Source: Companilactobacillus sp. RD055328 (GTDB lineage: Bacteria > Bacillota > Bacilli > Lactobacillales > Lactobacillaceae). Taken from it: a stretch of DNA of 64,000 nucleotides. Location: assembly GCF_022835675.1 (NCBI RefSeq), contig NZ_BQUT01000001.1, positions 305,876 to 369,875 on the forward strand, in the 5' to 3' direction. Every line of letters begins with the position of its first letter. The first letter of the stretch is position 1. Below the pieces are notes generated by a model. That model was not told where the DNA came from, did no database searches, and was given only the letters and a program-made list of their open reading frames with translations. The position numbers and the translations under genes are program-made. Positions 30,024-37,102 of this stretch are shown here, one piece after another.

Positions 30024-32323
30024 TTTTCTAACTTATAAAATTCCGTTGGTACTTTTTTAATTAACTGACTTATTTCACCGATTGCTGAAATTGTTAGTGT
30101 ATGCATTGCTCTTGAAGCAATTGTATAAATTAATTGTTGTTCATCTTCATCAAACTTATCTTTAGAAGCGTCCCAAACAATAACTGCATCAAATTCCAAT
30201 CCCTTAGCTAAGTATGATGGAATCACCAAGTTCCCTTCTGCAAGTCGTTGGTTTTCAGACTTAATTAGTGTTACTGATTCATCTTTATCTTTTAGTAAAT
30301 TAGTCAATGCTACTGCGTCATCTAGAGTTTTGGCAATAATTGCCGTTGTATCTCCACGCTGGTCATTAACTTTCAACTGTTTAATAACTGATGATATAGC
30401 AGAATCTTCATTCTTATCAACAAAAATATTAGGAACATCCCCATCACGATTAAATGGTTCAATCTTTTGACCATTAGTTAATAGTGCTCGAGTGAATTCA
30501 GTTATTTGCTTAGTTGAACGATATGAATGTGTCAACTGAACAACTCGTGTTGAATCTTTATCAAATAACTTCTCTACTCGTGACAATAATGTCTGGCTAT
30601 TATCCTTAGTGAAGATTGATTGATTCAAATCTCCTAACATTGTATAACGTGCTTTAGGGAAATTGAATTTAAGATATGCTAACTGGAATGGTGTGTAATC
30701 TTGTATTTCATCAATAAACATGAAGCGCATATTAAGATCGCCGTGGCGTCCCAATACCAAATCATACAGGTATAAATATGGGGTAATGTTAGTCATCGAC
30801 ATTTTCTTATTCTTAAGACTAGTTTTGAAATCTTCAACATAGTCTTGCCATTGACTTTCGGTAATTTCATATTTACTTAAATCAGTTATTTGTGGCACTG
30901 CATTTAAGAAATTAATATAATTTCCAGAAATATTAAAGAAGCGATTACGTTTGATTTTTTTTCTTACATTTTGATATGCAAAATTAACAATCTTCTTAGC
31001 CAAGAATTTTTGCTCAGCATCACTAGACTTGAATTCTTGATCAGCAGTTGCATAAAGAGTCTGCAATTCTTCTTTGCTCAAACTCTCAATAGCTTCTGAT
31101 ACCCATTTCGAGCGGATTTCAGAGCCAATCTTGCTATTCAATATTCGTGTCATCTTATCGCGTGTGGCATCCAAGCGATTGCTTAGACGATATTGGTCAC
31201 CAAAACTATAATAAATTTCGGCAATTCTTTCTTTACTAATAACGACTTCGCCATCACGTTTAATATCGCGGAAACTAATACCAGTTTTACTTAGTAACTC
31301 ACTATATTTAGTAATTAAGTTAAAGAACTTAGTATCTGAAACAAAACGATTAATATTCTTTCTTGAAGCATCTGTATTATCTTTGAATTGTTGACTTAAA
31401 TCTTCAACTTTAATATTTGGCAATCGACGCGCTACATATTGTAGATACGTCATTTGTACCATATTCTGTTCACCCATTTCTGGAAGAACATCTTCAATAT
31501 AATCATTGAAAAGTTGGTTAGGTGAAAACATCACCACTTGACTCGAACTTAAATTCTTTCTGTATCTGTAAAGAAGAAAAGCTACACGTTGCAAAATAGC
31601 GGATGTTTTACCTGAACCTGCAGCTCCTTGAACAAATAACAATTGTGAATCTGTATCACGAATTATCTTGTTTTGTTCACGTTGAATTGTAGTAACGATA
31701 CTTTTCATGTGTGTTGAAGATTTGTCATCCAATACTTCAAGTAACATTTGATCCCCAATTGTTTCTTGAGTATCGAAATAACTCTTAATCTTCCCATTAT
31801 CAACTAAGAATTGACGTTTCAAGAATAGATCAACTGATTGCATACCATCGGGAGTTTCATATTCAACTTCCCCAAGGTTTCCATCATAATAAATTGATGA
31901 AATTGGTGCACGCCAATCATAAATTAAGAAATTATCTTCATCATCGGTATCGGTGAATGAACTCATTCCGATATATACAGTCTCACGTCCACCTTCACCC
32001 GGTTCTTCAAAATCTAACCGTGCAAAATATGGAGTTTTTTCTAAACGTTTCAACACTTCTAAACGCTGCTTAGACTGTTGCCAGCTATTATTACGCTCAT
32101 CAAGCATTTGTTGTTGCTGATGAATAGAAAGTGCTGAATCCATTGATATAGAGTCGTCCCCTAAACCAACATGAACATCGTCATTAAAAGTTTCATGAAT
32201 TCCTTCAATATCTTCTTTTGCGCGCTCAATACTTTCTTGCATTCGAACTTGACTTATCTTTACTTTACTAACGACTTCGTCAAGTCTCTTCTGTTCTAAT
32301 TGTTTTTGATTATCTTCGCTCAC
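30020..32323 (-). CDS. helD: HelD-type RNA polymerase recycling ATPase (UvrD/Rep-like superfamily 1)
   Basis: The 767-residue protein has a long N-terminal coiled-coil-like region (about 1-110, rich in Glu, Lys and Gln), as in Bacillus HelD, then Walker A FVQGAAGSGKTSAILQR near residue 230, motif II FMFIDEIQDYTPFQL, motif III GDLNQSIFT and later SF1 motifs. HelD binds stalled RNA polymerase and frees it from nucleic acid. Length and architecture match HelD rather than a DNA helicase. The start is a GTG, six bases after GAGGG. It is monocistronic. Confidence 0.88.
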   Translation of the reverse strand: MSEDNQKQLEQKRLDEVVSKVKISQVRMQESIERAKEDIEGIHETFNDDVHVGLGDDSISMDSALSIHQQQQMLDERNNSWQQSKQRLEVLKRLEKTPYFARLDFEEPGEGGRETVYIGMSSFTDTDDEDNFLIYDWRAPISSIYYDGNLGEVEYETPDGMQSVDLFLKRQFLVDNGKIKSYFDTQETIGDQMLLEVLDDKSSTHMKSIVTTIQREQNKIIRDTDSQLLFVQGAAGSGKTSAILQRVAFLLYRYRKNLSSSQVVMFSPNQLFNDYIEDVLPEMGEQNMVQMTYLQYVARRLPNIKVEDLSQQFKDNTDASRKNINRFVSDTKFFNLITKYSELLSKTGISFRDIKRDGEVVISKERIAEIYYSFGDQYRLSNRLDATRDKMTRILNSKIGSEIRSKWVSEAIESLSKEELQTLYATADQEFKSSDAEQKFLAKKIVNFAYQNVRKKIKRNRFFNISGNYINFLNAVPQITDLSKYEITESQWQDYVEDFKTSLKNKKMSMTNITPYLYLYDLVLGRHGDLNMRFMFIDEIQDYTPFQLAYLKFNFPKARYTMLGDLNQSIFTKDNSQTLLSRVEKLFDKDSTRVVQLTHSYRSTKQITEFTRALLTNGQKIEPFNRDGDVPNIFVDKNEDSAISSVIKQLKVNDQRGDTTAIIAKTLDDAVALTNLLKDKDESVTLIKSENQRLAEGNLVIPSYLAKGLEFDAVIVWDASKDKFDEDEQQLIYTIASRAMHTLTISAIGEISQLIKKVPTEFYKLEN

Positions 32324-32399
32324 AAAAGTCCCTCATTTACATAAATTCTGATATTCAATATTAACATTGATTAATTGAAAACGCAATCAATGGTCGTCT

Positions 32400-32747
32400 T
32401 CACACGATGTATCCCAACATTCCAGCCAGAAGACCTATCAGGTAACTACTAATTCCGTATACCAATAATCGTTTGTATTCTTTAGCAAAGAACAATCCCA
32501 TTAGTTCTGAATTAAATGTCGAAAAAGTTGTAAATCCGCCACAAAATCCTGTTCCTAATAGTAGATACATAAAAGAACTTTCTAAAAAGTTCTTCAATAA
32601 CATCCCTAAAATAAACGATCCGATAATATTGATTACAAATGTTGCACCAATTTTATAATCTGCTTCTACAAACGGTCCATATTCAGTAAATAAATAGCGA
32701 CTAACCGCCCCAATAGCAGCACCAACAAAGACTAATAATAAAATCAT
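32400..32747 (-). CDS. crcB: Fluoride channel subunit CrcB (second copy)
   Basis: The 115-residue protein has four membrane segments and the family motif GFCGGFTTFSTF near residues 70-81. CrcB/Fluc channels export fluoride as dual-topology dimers. The start overlaps the upstream crcB stop by one base (TAATG). Tandem unequal crcB genes usually form a heterodimer of two oppositely oriented subunits. Confidence 0.92.
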   Translation of the reverse strand: MILLLVFVGAAIGAVSRYLFTEYGPFVEADYKIGATFVINIIGSFILGMLLKNFLESSFMYLLLGTGFCGGFTTFSTFNSELMGLFFAKEYKRLLVYGISSYLIGLLAGMLGYIV

Positions 32748-33121
32748 TACTTAGCCTCCTTTTTAAAAAACATGGCCGTTTTCATACCTAACAAAGCAGC
32801 TACGAATCCCAAAACAATACTAGCCAATATGTAAATAACTAAACCACTGTAATTATTTGTAAGATACATTTTCAAAATATCAATAATCATTCCTGAAAAA
32901 GTCGTAAAAGCACCGATAAATCCAGTTCCAATAGCAACTTTGATTTTATTGTTTAATTTTAACCCGAGATAGTTATTCCAAATTGGCAAACAAAAGCTTC
33001 CTATTATGTTAACCAATAGAGTAACCAAAGGGATTCCCCATACGTTAGGAATACTGATTCCTAATAAATAGCGACACATTCCTCCGAGTCCACCAAATAT
33101 TGCTATGAATAAAATCGTCAT
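32747..33121 (-). CDS. crcB: Fluoride channel subunit CrcB (first copy)
   Basis: The 124-residue protein has four membrane segments, an N-terminal GGLGGMCRYLLG block and the TFSG-type motif GFIGAFTTFSG. It is translationally coupled to the second crcB, so the two chains are made together, as for heterodimeric Fluc channels. A short AGAGG ribosome site precedes the ATG. I looked for a fluoride riboswitch in the leader and saw none. Confidence 0.92.
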   Translation of the reverse strand: MTILFIAIFGGLGGMCRYLLGISIPNVWGIPLVTLLVNIIGSFCLPIWNNYLGLKLNNKIKVAIGTGFIGAFTTFSGMIIDILKMYLTNNYSGLVIYILASIVLGFVAALLGMKTAMFFKKEAK

Positions 33122-33225
33122 TACATCCTCTTATCTATTCTTAAATAATTCACGTTCCATTGTACTATAATAAAAGAAAAAAGTTCTCATGATATTTCTA
33201 CGAAAAAATGTGAATTTTCTTATTT

Positions 33226-33258
33226 TTTAAGCTTCGTTTAAGACGTTCCTCGTATACT
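33226..33258 (+). promoter_or_regulatory. CiaR-like operator and -10 box of candidate sRNA 1
   Basis: TTTAAG-CTTCG-TTTAAG (33226-33242) is an exact hexamer direct repeat with five bases between, followed by exactly ten bases and TATACT (33253-33258). CiaR of Streptococcus pneumoniae recognises TTTAAG-N5-TTTAAG. There is no recognisable -35 box, as expected for an activator-dependent promoter. Confidence 0.8.
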
Positions 33259-33264
33259 ATGTTC

Positions 33265-33440
33265 ATAAGTTATAAAGATTACCCCCTATTAGTCCGAATA
33301 ACTTACTCATTATATTAATACCCCTACAGTTTTTAATTAAATACTTGTTTACCCCTTCAAATATTTAATTTATTCTTATTAGCTCCCCCCCTATTTCTAA
33401 TAAGAAGCAAAAAAGATTGAATTAATTTTCAATCTTTTTT
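33265..33440 (+). ncRNA. Candidate C-rich small regulatory RNA 1
   Basis: The transcript is predicted to start about seven bases after the TATACT box and end at the terminator at 33409-33440, about 176 nt. Three hairpins can be drawn before the terminator, each with C residues in the loop. Arms are TAAGTTAT (33266-33273) with ATAACTTA (33298-33305), AATTAAAT (33335-33342) with ATTTAATT (33363-33370), and TTCTTATTAG (33373-33382) with CTAATAAGAA (33397-33406). The loop motifs are ACCCCC at 33281, ACCCCT at 33351 and a run of seven C at 33385; a further ACCCCT at 33320 lies between hairpins. No ORF with a ribosome site was seen. C-rich unpaired loops could pair with G-rich Shine-Dalgarno regions, as in csRNAs and LhrC RNAs. 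Confidence 0.75.
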
Positions 33441-33441
33441 T
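33409..33441 (+). terminator. Terminator of candidate sRNA 1
   Basis: AAAAAAGATTGAA and TTCAATCTTTTTT form a perfect stem followed by T residues. The T-rich tail runs directly into the TTTAAG operator of the next unit. Confidence 0.9.
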
Positions 33442-33444
33442 GTT

Positions 33445-33477
33445 TTTAAGCTTCATTTAAGAAAATTTCACTATACT
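33445..33477 (+). promoter_or_regulatory. CiaR-like operator and -10 box of candidate sRNA 2
   Basis: TTTAAG-CTTCA-TTTAAG (33445-33461), ten bases, then TATACT (33472-33477). Repeat, spacer length and -10 sequence are the same as in unit 1, while the ten bases between them differ, which argues that spacing is under selection. Confidence 0.8.
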
Positions 33478-33483
33478 GCACTT

Positions 33484-33606
33484 ATAGGTTATAACGATTA
33501 CTCCCTATTTAATTGATATAACTTATTCAACCTAGTTGTTGTGTTCCCCAATGCTAGTTCTTCCTCTATAAAATAAAAAGACTTGAGCATATGCTCAAGT
33601 CTTTTT
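33484..33606 (+). ncRNA. Candidate C-rich small regulatory RNA 2
   Basis: The predicted transcript is about 123 nt. The first hairpin (AGGTTATA 33486-33493 with TATAACTT 33517-33524, one G-U pair) presents the loop GATTACTCCCTATT, which differs from GATTACCCCCTATT in unit 1 at a single base. Further C motifs are TTCCCCA near 33544 and CTTCCTC near 33560. It ends at the long palindromic terminator shared with the convergent MFS gene. Repeat of promoter, loop and hairpin with diverged stems suggests duplication followed by selection on structure. Confidence 0.75.
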
Positions 33607-33607
33607 A
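33574..33607. terminator. Bidirectional terminator of candidate sRNA 2 and the MFS gene
   Basis: AAAAAGACTTGAGCAT and ATGCTCAAGTCTTTTT form a 16-bp perfect palindrome with T runs on both strands, ending just before the MFS stop. Confidence 0.93.
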
Positions 33608-34777
33608 TTATTCTTTAACAAAAGTTATATAACTGATAATCATTAATAAAACTACAATTATCATGTATATTGGCATGATAATAATTGTACCATTATGCAA
33701 AACACTCATTAGATATGTGAACCCACTAACTAAAATATAATAGCCAAAACTAAAAATACCACTAGCAGTTCCAATTACATCTTCATATCCTTGCAATGCA
33801 AGATTAAGTGCATTAGGTAGTGTAATATTTAGACCTAAGAATGTACCAAAAATAGCAAATAGTATTAACCAGAAGCTGTCTAGCCAACTACTCATTAAAA
33901 ATATTACAGTAAAAACTAGTGCTGCTGTTAAACCAATCTTAACAACTATTGTCGGTGATTTTTTTGTCACTAAATAGTTAGAAATAAATGCACCAGCTAT
34001 ACTTGAAATAGCAAGTACTATACCTAACATTCCATAATTAGCAGCACTCATTTGAAAGTGATTCATGAATAAAAACGGTGCTTCAGCATAATAACTGAAC
34101 AAAATCCCGTTAATTCCACCAATCAACAAACCATAACTTAATACTACTGGATCGCACAACAACCTCTTAGTTACTCGCCAATAAGAAACACTTTCTTCTG
34201 TTGTTTCAACTTGTCTTGTCTCGACTAATCGTAGGCTAGCATATAACAACACTGAAATTGCCATAACAATTAGTATTGAAAACACACTTCTGTAACCGAA
34301 GTATGTTTGCGCAACACCACCAATTAATGGTCCTATAGCTGGCGAAAGTGACATTGCTGCACCAACTTTTCCAAAAACTTTGGAACCTTCAATACCGTCA
34401 AACGATTCACGCATGATTGTTTGTGTAACTACAGAACCAACGCTGGCTCCAAAAGCTTGAACAAATCTGGCAAATAATAAGAATTCAAAGTTGTTTGCTA
34501 ACAATAATAAAACATTACCAATTAAATAGACCACAATTCCTTGAATCATCGATTTTCGGCGACCAAATTTGTCAGATAATCCACCCCAAAACAAAACTCC
34601 ACATGCAAAAGCAATGAAATAAATACTCATAGTCAATTGAATACTCTGAGCATTCACATGGAAGCTTTGTGCTAATGCGGGTAACGATGGTGTGAAGATT
34701 GATTCACTTATTTGCGGGAAACCCACCAAAACAATAATTAATAATACAGATGGTACATTTTTACGGACGTTTTTCAT
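33608..34777 (-). CDS. MFS multidrug transporter, Bcr/CflA-like
   Basis: The 389-residue protein has twelve membrane segments. The loop motif GGLSDKFGRRKSMI (about 63-76) is the MFS motif A, and SPAIGPLIGG near 150 is the drug:H+ antiporter motif C. Overall it resembles the Bcr/CflA subfamily, which exports antibiotics such as chloramphenicol or bicyclomycin, and some metabolites. The gene is preceded by a 21-codon leader ORF and a hairpin that covers its start codon, so expression is probably induced by a ribosome-targeting compound; that is inference. It may have no other partner: the convergent neighbours are RNA units. Confidence 0.88.
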   Translation of the reverse strand: MKNVRKNVPSVLLIIVLVGFPQISESIFTPSLPALAQSFHVNAQSIQLTMSIYFIAFACGVLFWGGLSDKFGRRKSMIQGIVVYLIGNVLLLLANNFEFLLFARFVQAFGASVGSVVTQTIMRESFDGIEGSKVFGKVGAAMSLSPAIGPLIGGVAQTYFGYRSVFSILIVMAISVLLYASLRLVETRQVETTEESVSYWRVTKRLLCDPVVLSYGLLIGGINGILFSYYAEAPFLFMNHFQMSAANYGMLGIVLAISSIAGAFISNYLVTKKSPTIVVKIGLTAALVFTVIFLMSSWLDSFWLILFAIFGTFLGLNITLPNALNLALQGYEDVIGTASGIFSFGYYILVSGFTYLMSVLHNGTIIIMPIYMIIVVLLMIISYITFVKE

Positions 34778-34815
34778 TTTTCTCTCCTAGAAATTTAATT
34801 TATCGAAAAACGTCC
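34765..34815 (-). promoter_or_regulatory. Attenuator hairpin covering the MFS start codon
   Basis: On the minus strand GGACGTTTTTC (34805-34815) and GAAAAACGTCC (34765-34775) pair over eleven bases without mismatch. The left arm lies inside the last codons of the leader ORF; the right arm covers the last base of the MFS start and codons 2-4. The 29-base loop holds the MFS ribosome site AGGAG. A ribosome held in the leader would break the left arm and free the MFS start. Confidence 0.7.
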
Positions 34816-34860
34816 TAAGCGGTGTACTGCTACACAAACGATAATCTTTTCAATTCGCAT
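34795..34860 (-). CDS. 21-residue leader peptide upstream of MFS gene
   Basis: The ORF begins ATG at 34860 eight bases after AAAGGAGG, the strongest ribosome site in this region, and encodes MRIEKIIVCV...GRFSIN, ending 17 bases before the MFS start codon. It is too short for a normal protein. Size, position and the pairing of its final codons with the MFS start are like those of erm, cat and similar resistance leaders. Codons 12-17 (VHRLGR) form the region whose translation would disrupt the hairpin. Conservation of the amino acids in related species would confirm it. Confidence 0.7.
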   Translation of the reverse strand: MRIEKIIVCVAVHRLGRFSIN

Positions 34861-34913
34861 AGACTCCACCTCCTTTAAAATATTTTGTAATAATACAAGT
34901 TCAAGCAATATAA

Positions 34914-34945
34914 CATAAAAAAGACCGACTTTTCAATCGGTCTTG
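34914..34945 (-). terminator. Terminator of the XRE/membrane regulator gene
   Basis: On the minus strand AAGACCGA and TCGGTCTT pair, with a TTGAAAAG loop and a six-T run; it separates the regulator from the MFS leader. Confidence 0.9.
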
Positions 34946-34946
34946 T

Positions 34947-35567
34947 TTAGATCCCTTTTCTAAATGGCTCTATAGAATTACCAGGTGTAGTGATTATTTG
35001 ATAAAGCACTAATCCAAAAACAACTAACACCAATATAATCATTAACCACCAAATAAATTTACCTAATGGATGACGAGGGTTAATCCCTATTCCCATACCA
35101 AAAGCTTTAGGAACCATTAATGGTTGTATTTTATCAGGAACACCCTTAAAAAAGGATAAGTATTTACGATATGACAGATAAATCAAAGGAACAATCATTA
35201 GCATAATGAATATTATAAAAGCCATTAACTCATTTTTCGTACTAATAAATGGTATCAAAATCATTGGTACAAGTAATAGTATCAATGAAACGATTATTCC
35301 CTTGTCTATCCATCGATGATTTCTAACATGTTCAATCAACTGATAATCATCACGCACTTGATTAATATATTTTTGATCATCCTTTAACATATAATCAAGC
35401 GTTAACCCATACAACTCACTCAAGTCAATCAAAGTTGGAATATCCGGATAATTCTTTCCCATTTCCCAATTAGAAATCATTTGTCGTGAAATGTGAATTC
35501 TATCAGCAACTTCTTGTTGTGTTAAATGCAATTCTGTTCGACTATTTTTCAGTTTTTCGCTTAGCAT
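34947..35567 (-). CDS. XRE-family regulator with C-terminal membrane domain
   Basis: The 206-residue protein has an N-terminal HTH (residues 5-60, LTQQEVADRIHISRQMISNWEMGKNYPD) and three or four membrane segments in the C-terminal two thirds. This layout is common in lactobacilli, often beside transporters. GGAGGTGAG precedes the ATG. Two GCAAW-N5-TTTGC sites lie in its promoter, so it probably represses itself. It may also control the MFS gene downstream, but a terminator separates the two. Confidence 0.82.
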   Translation of the reverse strand: MLSEKLKNSRTELHLTQQEVADRIHISRQMISNWEMGKNYPDIPTLIDLSELYGLTLDYMLKDDQKYINQVRDDYQLIEHVRNHRWIDKGIIVSLILLLVPMILIPFISTKNELMAFIIFIMLMIVPLIYLSYRKYLSFFKGVPDKIQPLMVPKAFGMGIGINPRHPLGKFIWWLMIILVLVVFGLVLYQIITTPGNSIEPFRKGI

Positions 35568-35614
35568 AATCTCACCTCCGATATCAATGTATCCAAGAGC
35601 TTAGCTTTATACTA

Positions 35615-35661
35615 GCAATTATAATTTGCAAATAAATATTTTAACAGCAAACATTATTTGC
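35615..35661 (-). promoter_or_regulatory. Paired inverted-repeat operators before the XRE regulator
   Basis: GCAAT-TATAA-TTTGC (35615-35629) and GCAAA-CATTA-TTTGC (35647-35661) share half-sites and start 32 bases apart, three helical turns. The first contains a TATAAT box on the minus strand (35618-35623). Such pairs fit a repressor blocking its own promoter. Confidence 0.55.
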
Positions 35662-35663
35662 AT

Positions 35664-36287
35664 TTACCATCTAACACTAATTCTTTGCATTTCATATTTG
35701 TTATTTTCAATTTCATCTACCAAAGCTAATGCATAATCAGCATAGCTCATCTTGCTTTCACCGTTTTCATTAACTGTGAATTCTTCACCCGCAATCACAT
35801 ATTTTCCAGTTGCTTCATACTCAGGTGAAAAATCCGCAGCAGGACTAATGTAAGTCCAGTTCACGTTTTGACTTTGTTTGATAATCTCTAACGCCATTCC
35901 CATTGCATTAGCTAGTGGCAAGAATGATTCTGGGAAATCTGCTCCTTGAGATAATGTTTGTGTATGTTCCTTATTAGTGAATAAGCTACCTGCTCCACCA
36001 ACCACAATCAAACGTGTTTTTAGTCCAGTGAATATTTTTATCAAGTAATCTGTTGATGGAAGAAATTCACTAACTTTTTCTCCTCTGAATCCTAAAGCAT
36101 CAACTACTACATCAAAATTCTTAACATCATCTGTCGTTAATTCATAAACATCTTTCACAAGATATTTTTCTGTATTTGCTTTTTCTTTTGCTCGAACGAT
36201 TTCTGTCACGTCTATATTACGTCGTTGAGCTTCTTTCACTACCAGAGAACCAACTTGTCCGTTGGCACCAATAACTGCAATCTTCAT
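35664..36287 (-). CDS. NAD(P)-binding Rossmann protein (NmrA/SDR-like)
   Basis: The 207-residue protein opens MKIAVIGANGQVGSLVVKEA, a GxxGxxG nucleotide-binding site typical of atypical SDR/NmrA-like proteins (YwnB group). TLSQGADFPESFLPLANAMG and VNWTYISPAADFSPE are common to this group. The role is unclear; many are redox sensors or oxidoreductases. The inverted repeat upstream suggests its own regulator. Confidence 0.8.
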   Translation of the reverse strand: MKIAVIGANGQVGSLVVKEAQRRNIDVTEIVRAKEKANTEKYLVKDVYELTTDDVKNFDVVVDALGFRGEKVSEFLPSTDYLIKIFTGLKTRLIVVGGAGSLFTNKEHTQTLSQGADFPESFLPLANAMGMALEIIKQSQNVNWTYISPAADFSPEYEATGKYVIAGEEFTVNENGESKMSYADYALALVDEIENNKYEMQRISVRW

Positions 36288-36342
36288 AATTTTTGTCCTC
36301 TTTTCGTCTTTATTAATTTAATTAAAGCATGTAAATATTTTC

Positions 36343-36368
36343 TAGTCTAAGAATTAGTTTGTAGACTA
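36343..36368. promoter_or_regulatory. Inverted repeat between the SDR-like and phosphatase genes
   Basis: TAGTCTA (36343-36349) and TAGACTA (36362-36368) form a perfect 7-bp inverted repeat with 12 bases between. It sits in the divergent promoter region. The shape resembles operators of HxlR or MarR proteins; no such gene is adjacent. Confidence 0.4.
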
Positions 36369-36408
36369 TATCTTTGGTAAAATGGTGTTAGTAATTAGGA
36401 GGTCTACT

Positions 36409-37062
36409 ATGGCAAAATATACAGTTTACTTAGTGAGACATGGACAAACTTATTTTAATAAATATAACAAAATGCAAGGTTGGTCAGATTCACCGCTTAC
36501 ACCTGAAGGAACACTTGTTGCACAAACTGCTGCTAAAGCTTTAAAAGATACAAAATTTGATGCAGCTTTTTCTTCTGATGCTAGACGTGCAATCGACACT
36601 TTAAAAATCATTACCGATGAAAACATCTCAGATTTAGATCCTAAGAAAATTCCTTCTTTTAGAGAACAATTCTATGGTTATTATGAAGGAATGAACTCTT
36701 CTGAGGCTTGGTATATGACTGGTATGCCACATGGCGAAAAAACATTTGGCGACATTATTAAAAAATTCGGAATGGACAAAACAAAAGACTTCATGAAAGA
36801 TGCGGATCCTTTCAACGACGCTGAAAACGCTGAAGAATACTGGGAACGTCTTAATGAAGGTTTTGATAAATTAGATGAAATTGCCAAAGACGGTGATACT
36901 TTCCTTATAGTTAGTCACGGAACTACCATCCGCTCATTGGCTGATCGTTACGGTGATGGTTCATTTGAAATCAAAAGTGGTCCCGCAAATTCAAGTCTAA
37001 CAATGTTAGAACGTGATAATGGAGTTAATAAAGTAACAAGTTACAATCAAGTATTAAAATAA
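36409..37062 (+). CDS. Histidine phosphatase family protein (phosphoglycerate mutase-like)
   Basis: The start is set at the ATG at 36409 (MAKYTVYLVRHGQTYFNK), directly behind AGGAGG; the frame is open nine codons further. This gives 217 residues. The phosphohistidine motif is VYLVRHGQT and the second catalytic histidine is in LIVSHGTTIRSL. The family includes phosphoglycerate mutases and phosphatases of many small molecules. The length and inserted segment (about 85-150) fit lactobacillar stand-alone phosphatases rather than the glycolytic enzyme. Confidence 0.88.
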   Translation: MAKYTVYLVRHGQTYFNKYNKMQGWSDSPLTPEGTLVAQTAAKALKDTKFDAAFSSDARRAIDTLKIITDENISDLDPKKIPSFREQFYGYYEGMNSSEAWYMTGMPHGEKTFGDIIKKFGMDKTKDFMKDADPFNDAENAEEYWERLNEGFDKLDEIAKDGDTFLIVSHGTTIRSLADRYGDGSFEIKSGPANSSLTMLERDNGVNKVTSYNQVLK

Positions 37063-37102
37063 TAAAAAAGAGTGAACTAATTATAGTTCACTCTTTTTTT
37101 GT
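37063..37102. terminator. Bidirectional terminator after the phosphatase gene
   Basis: AAAAAAGAGTGAACTA and AGTTCACTCTTTTTT form a long stem with an ATTAT loop and a T run, between convergent genes. Confidence 0.92.

Noticed and set aside
33122..33226. Possible fluoride riboswitch before crcB
   Set aside because: The conserved pseudoknot sequences are not visible.
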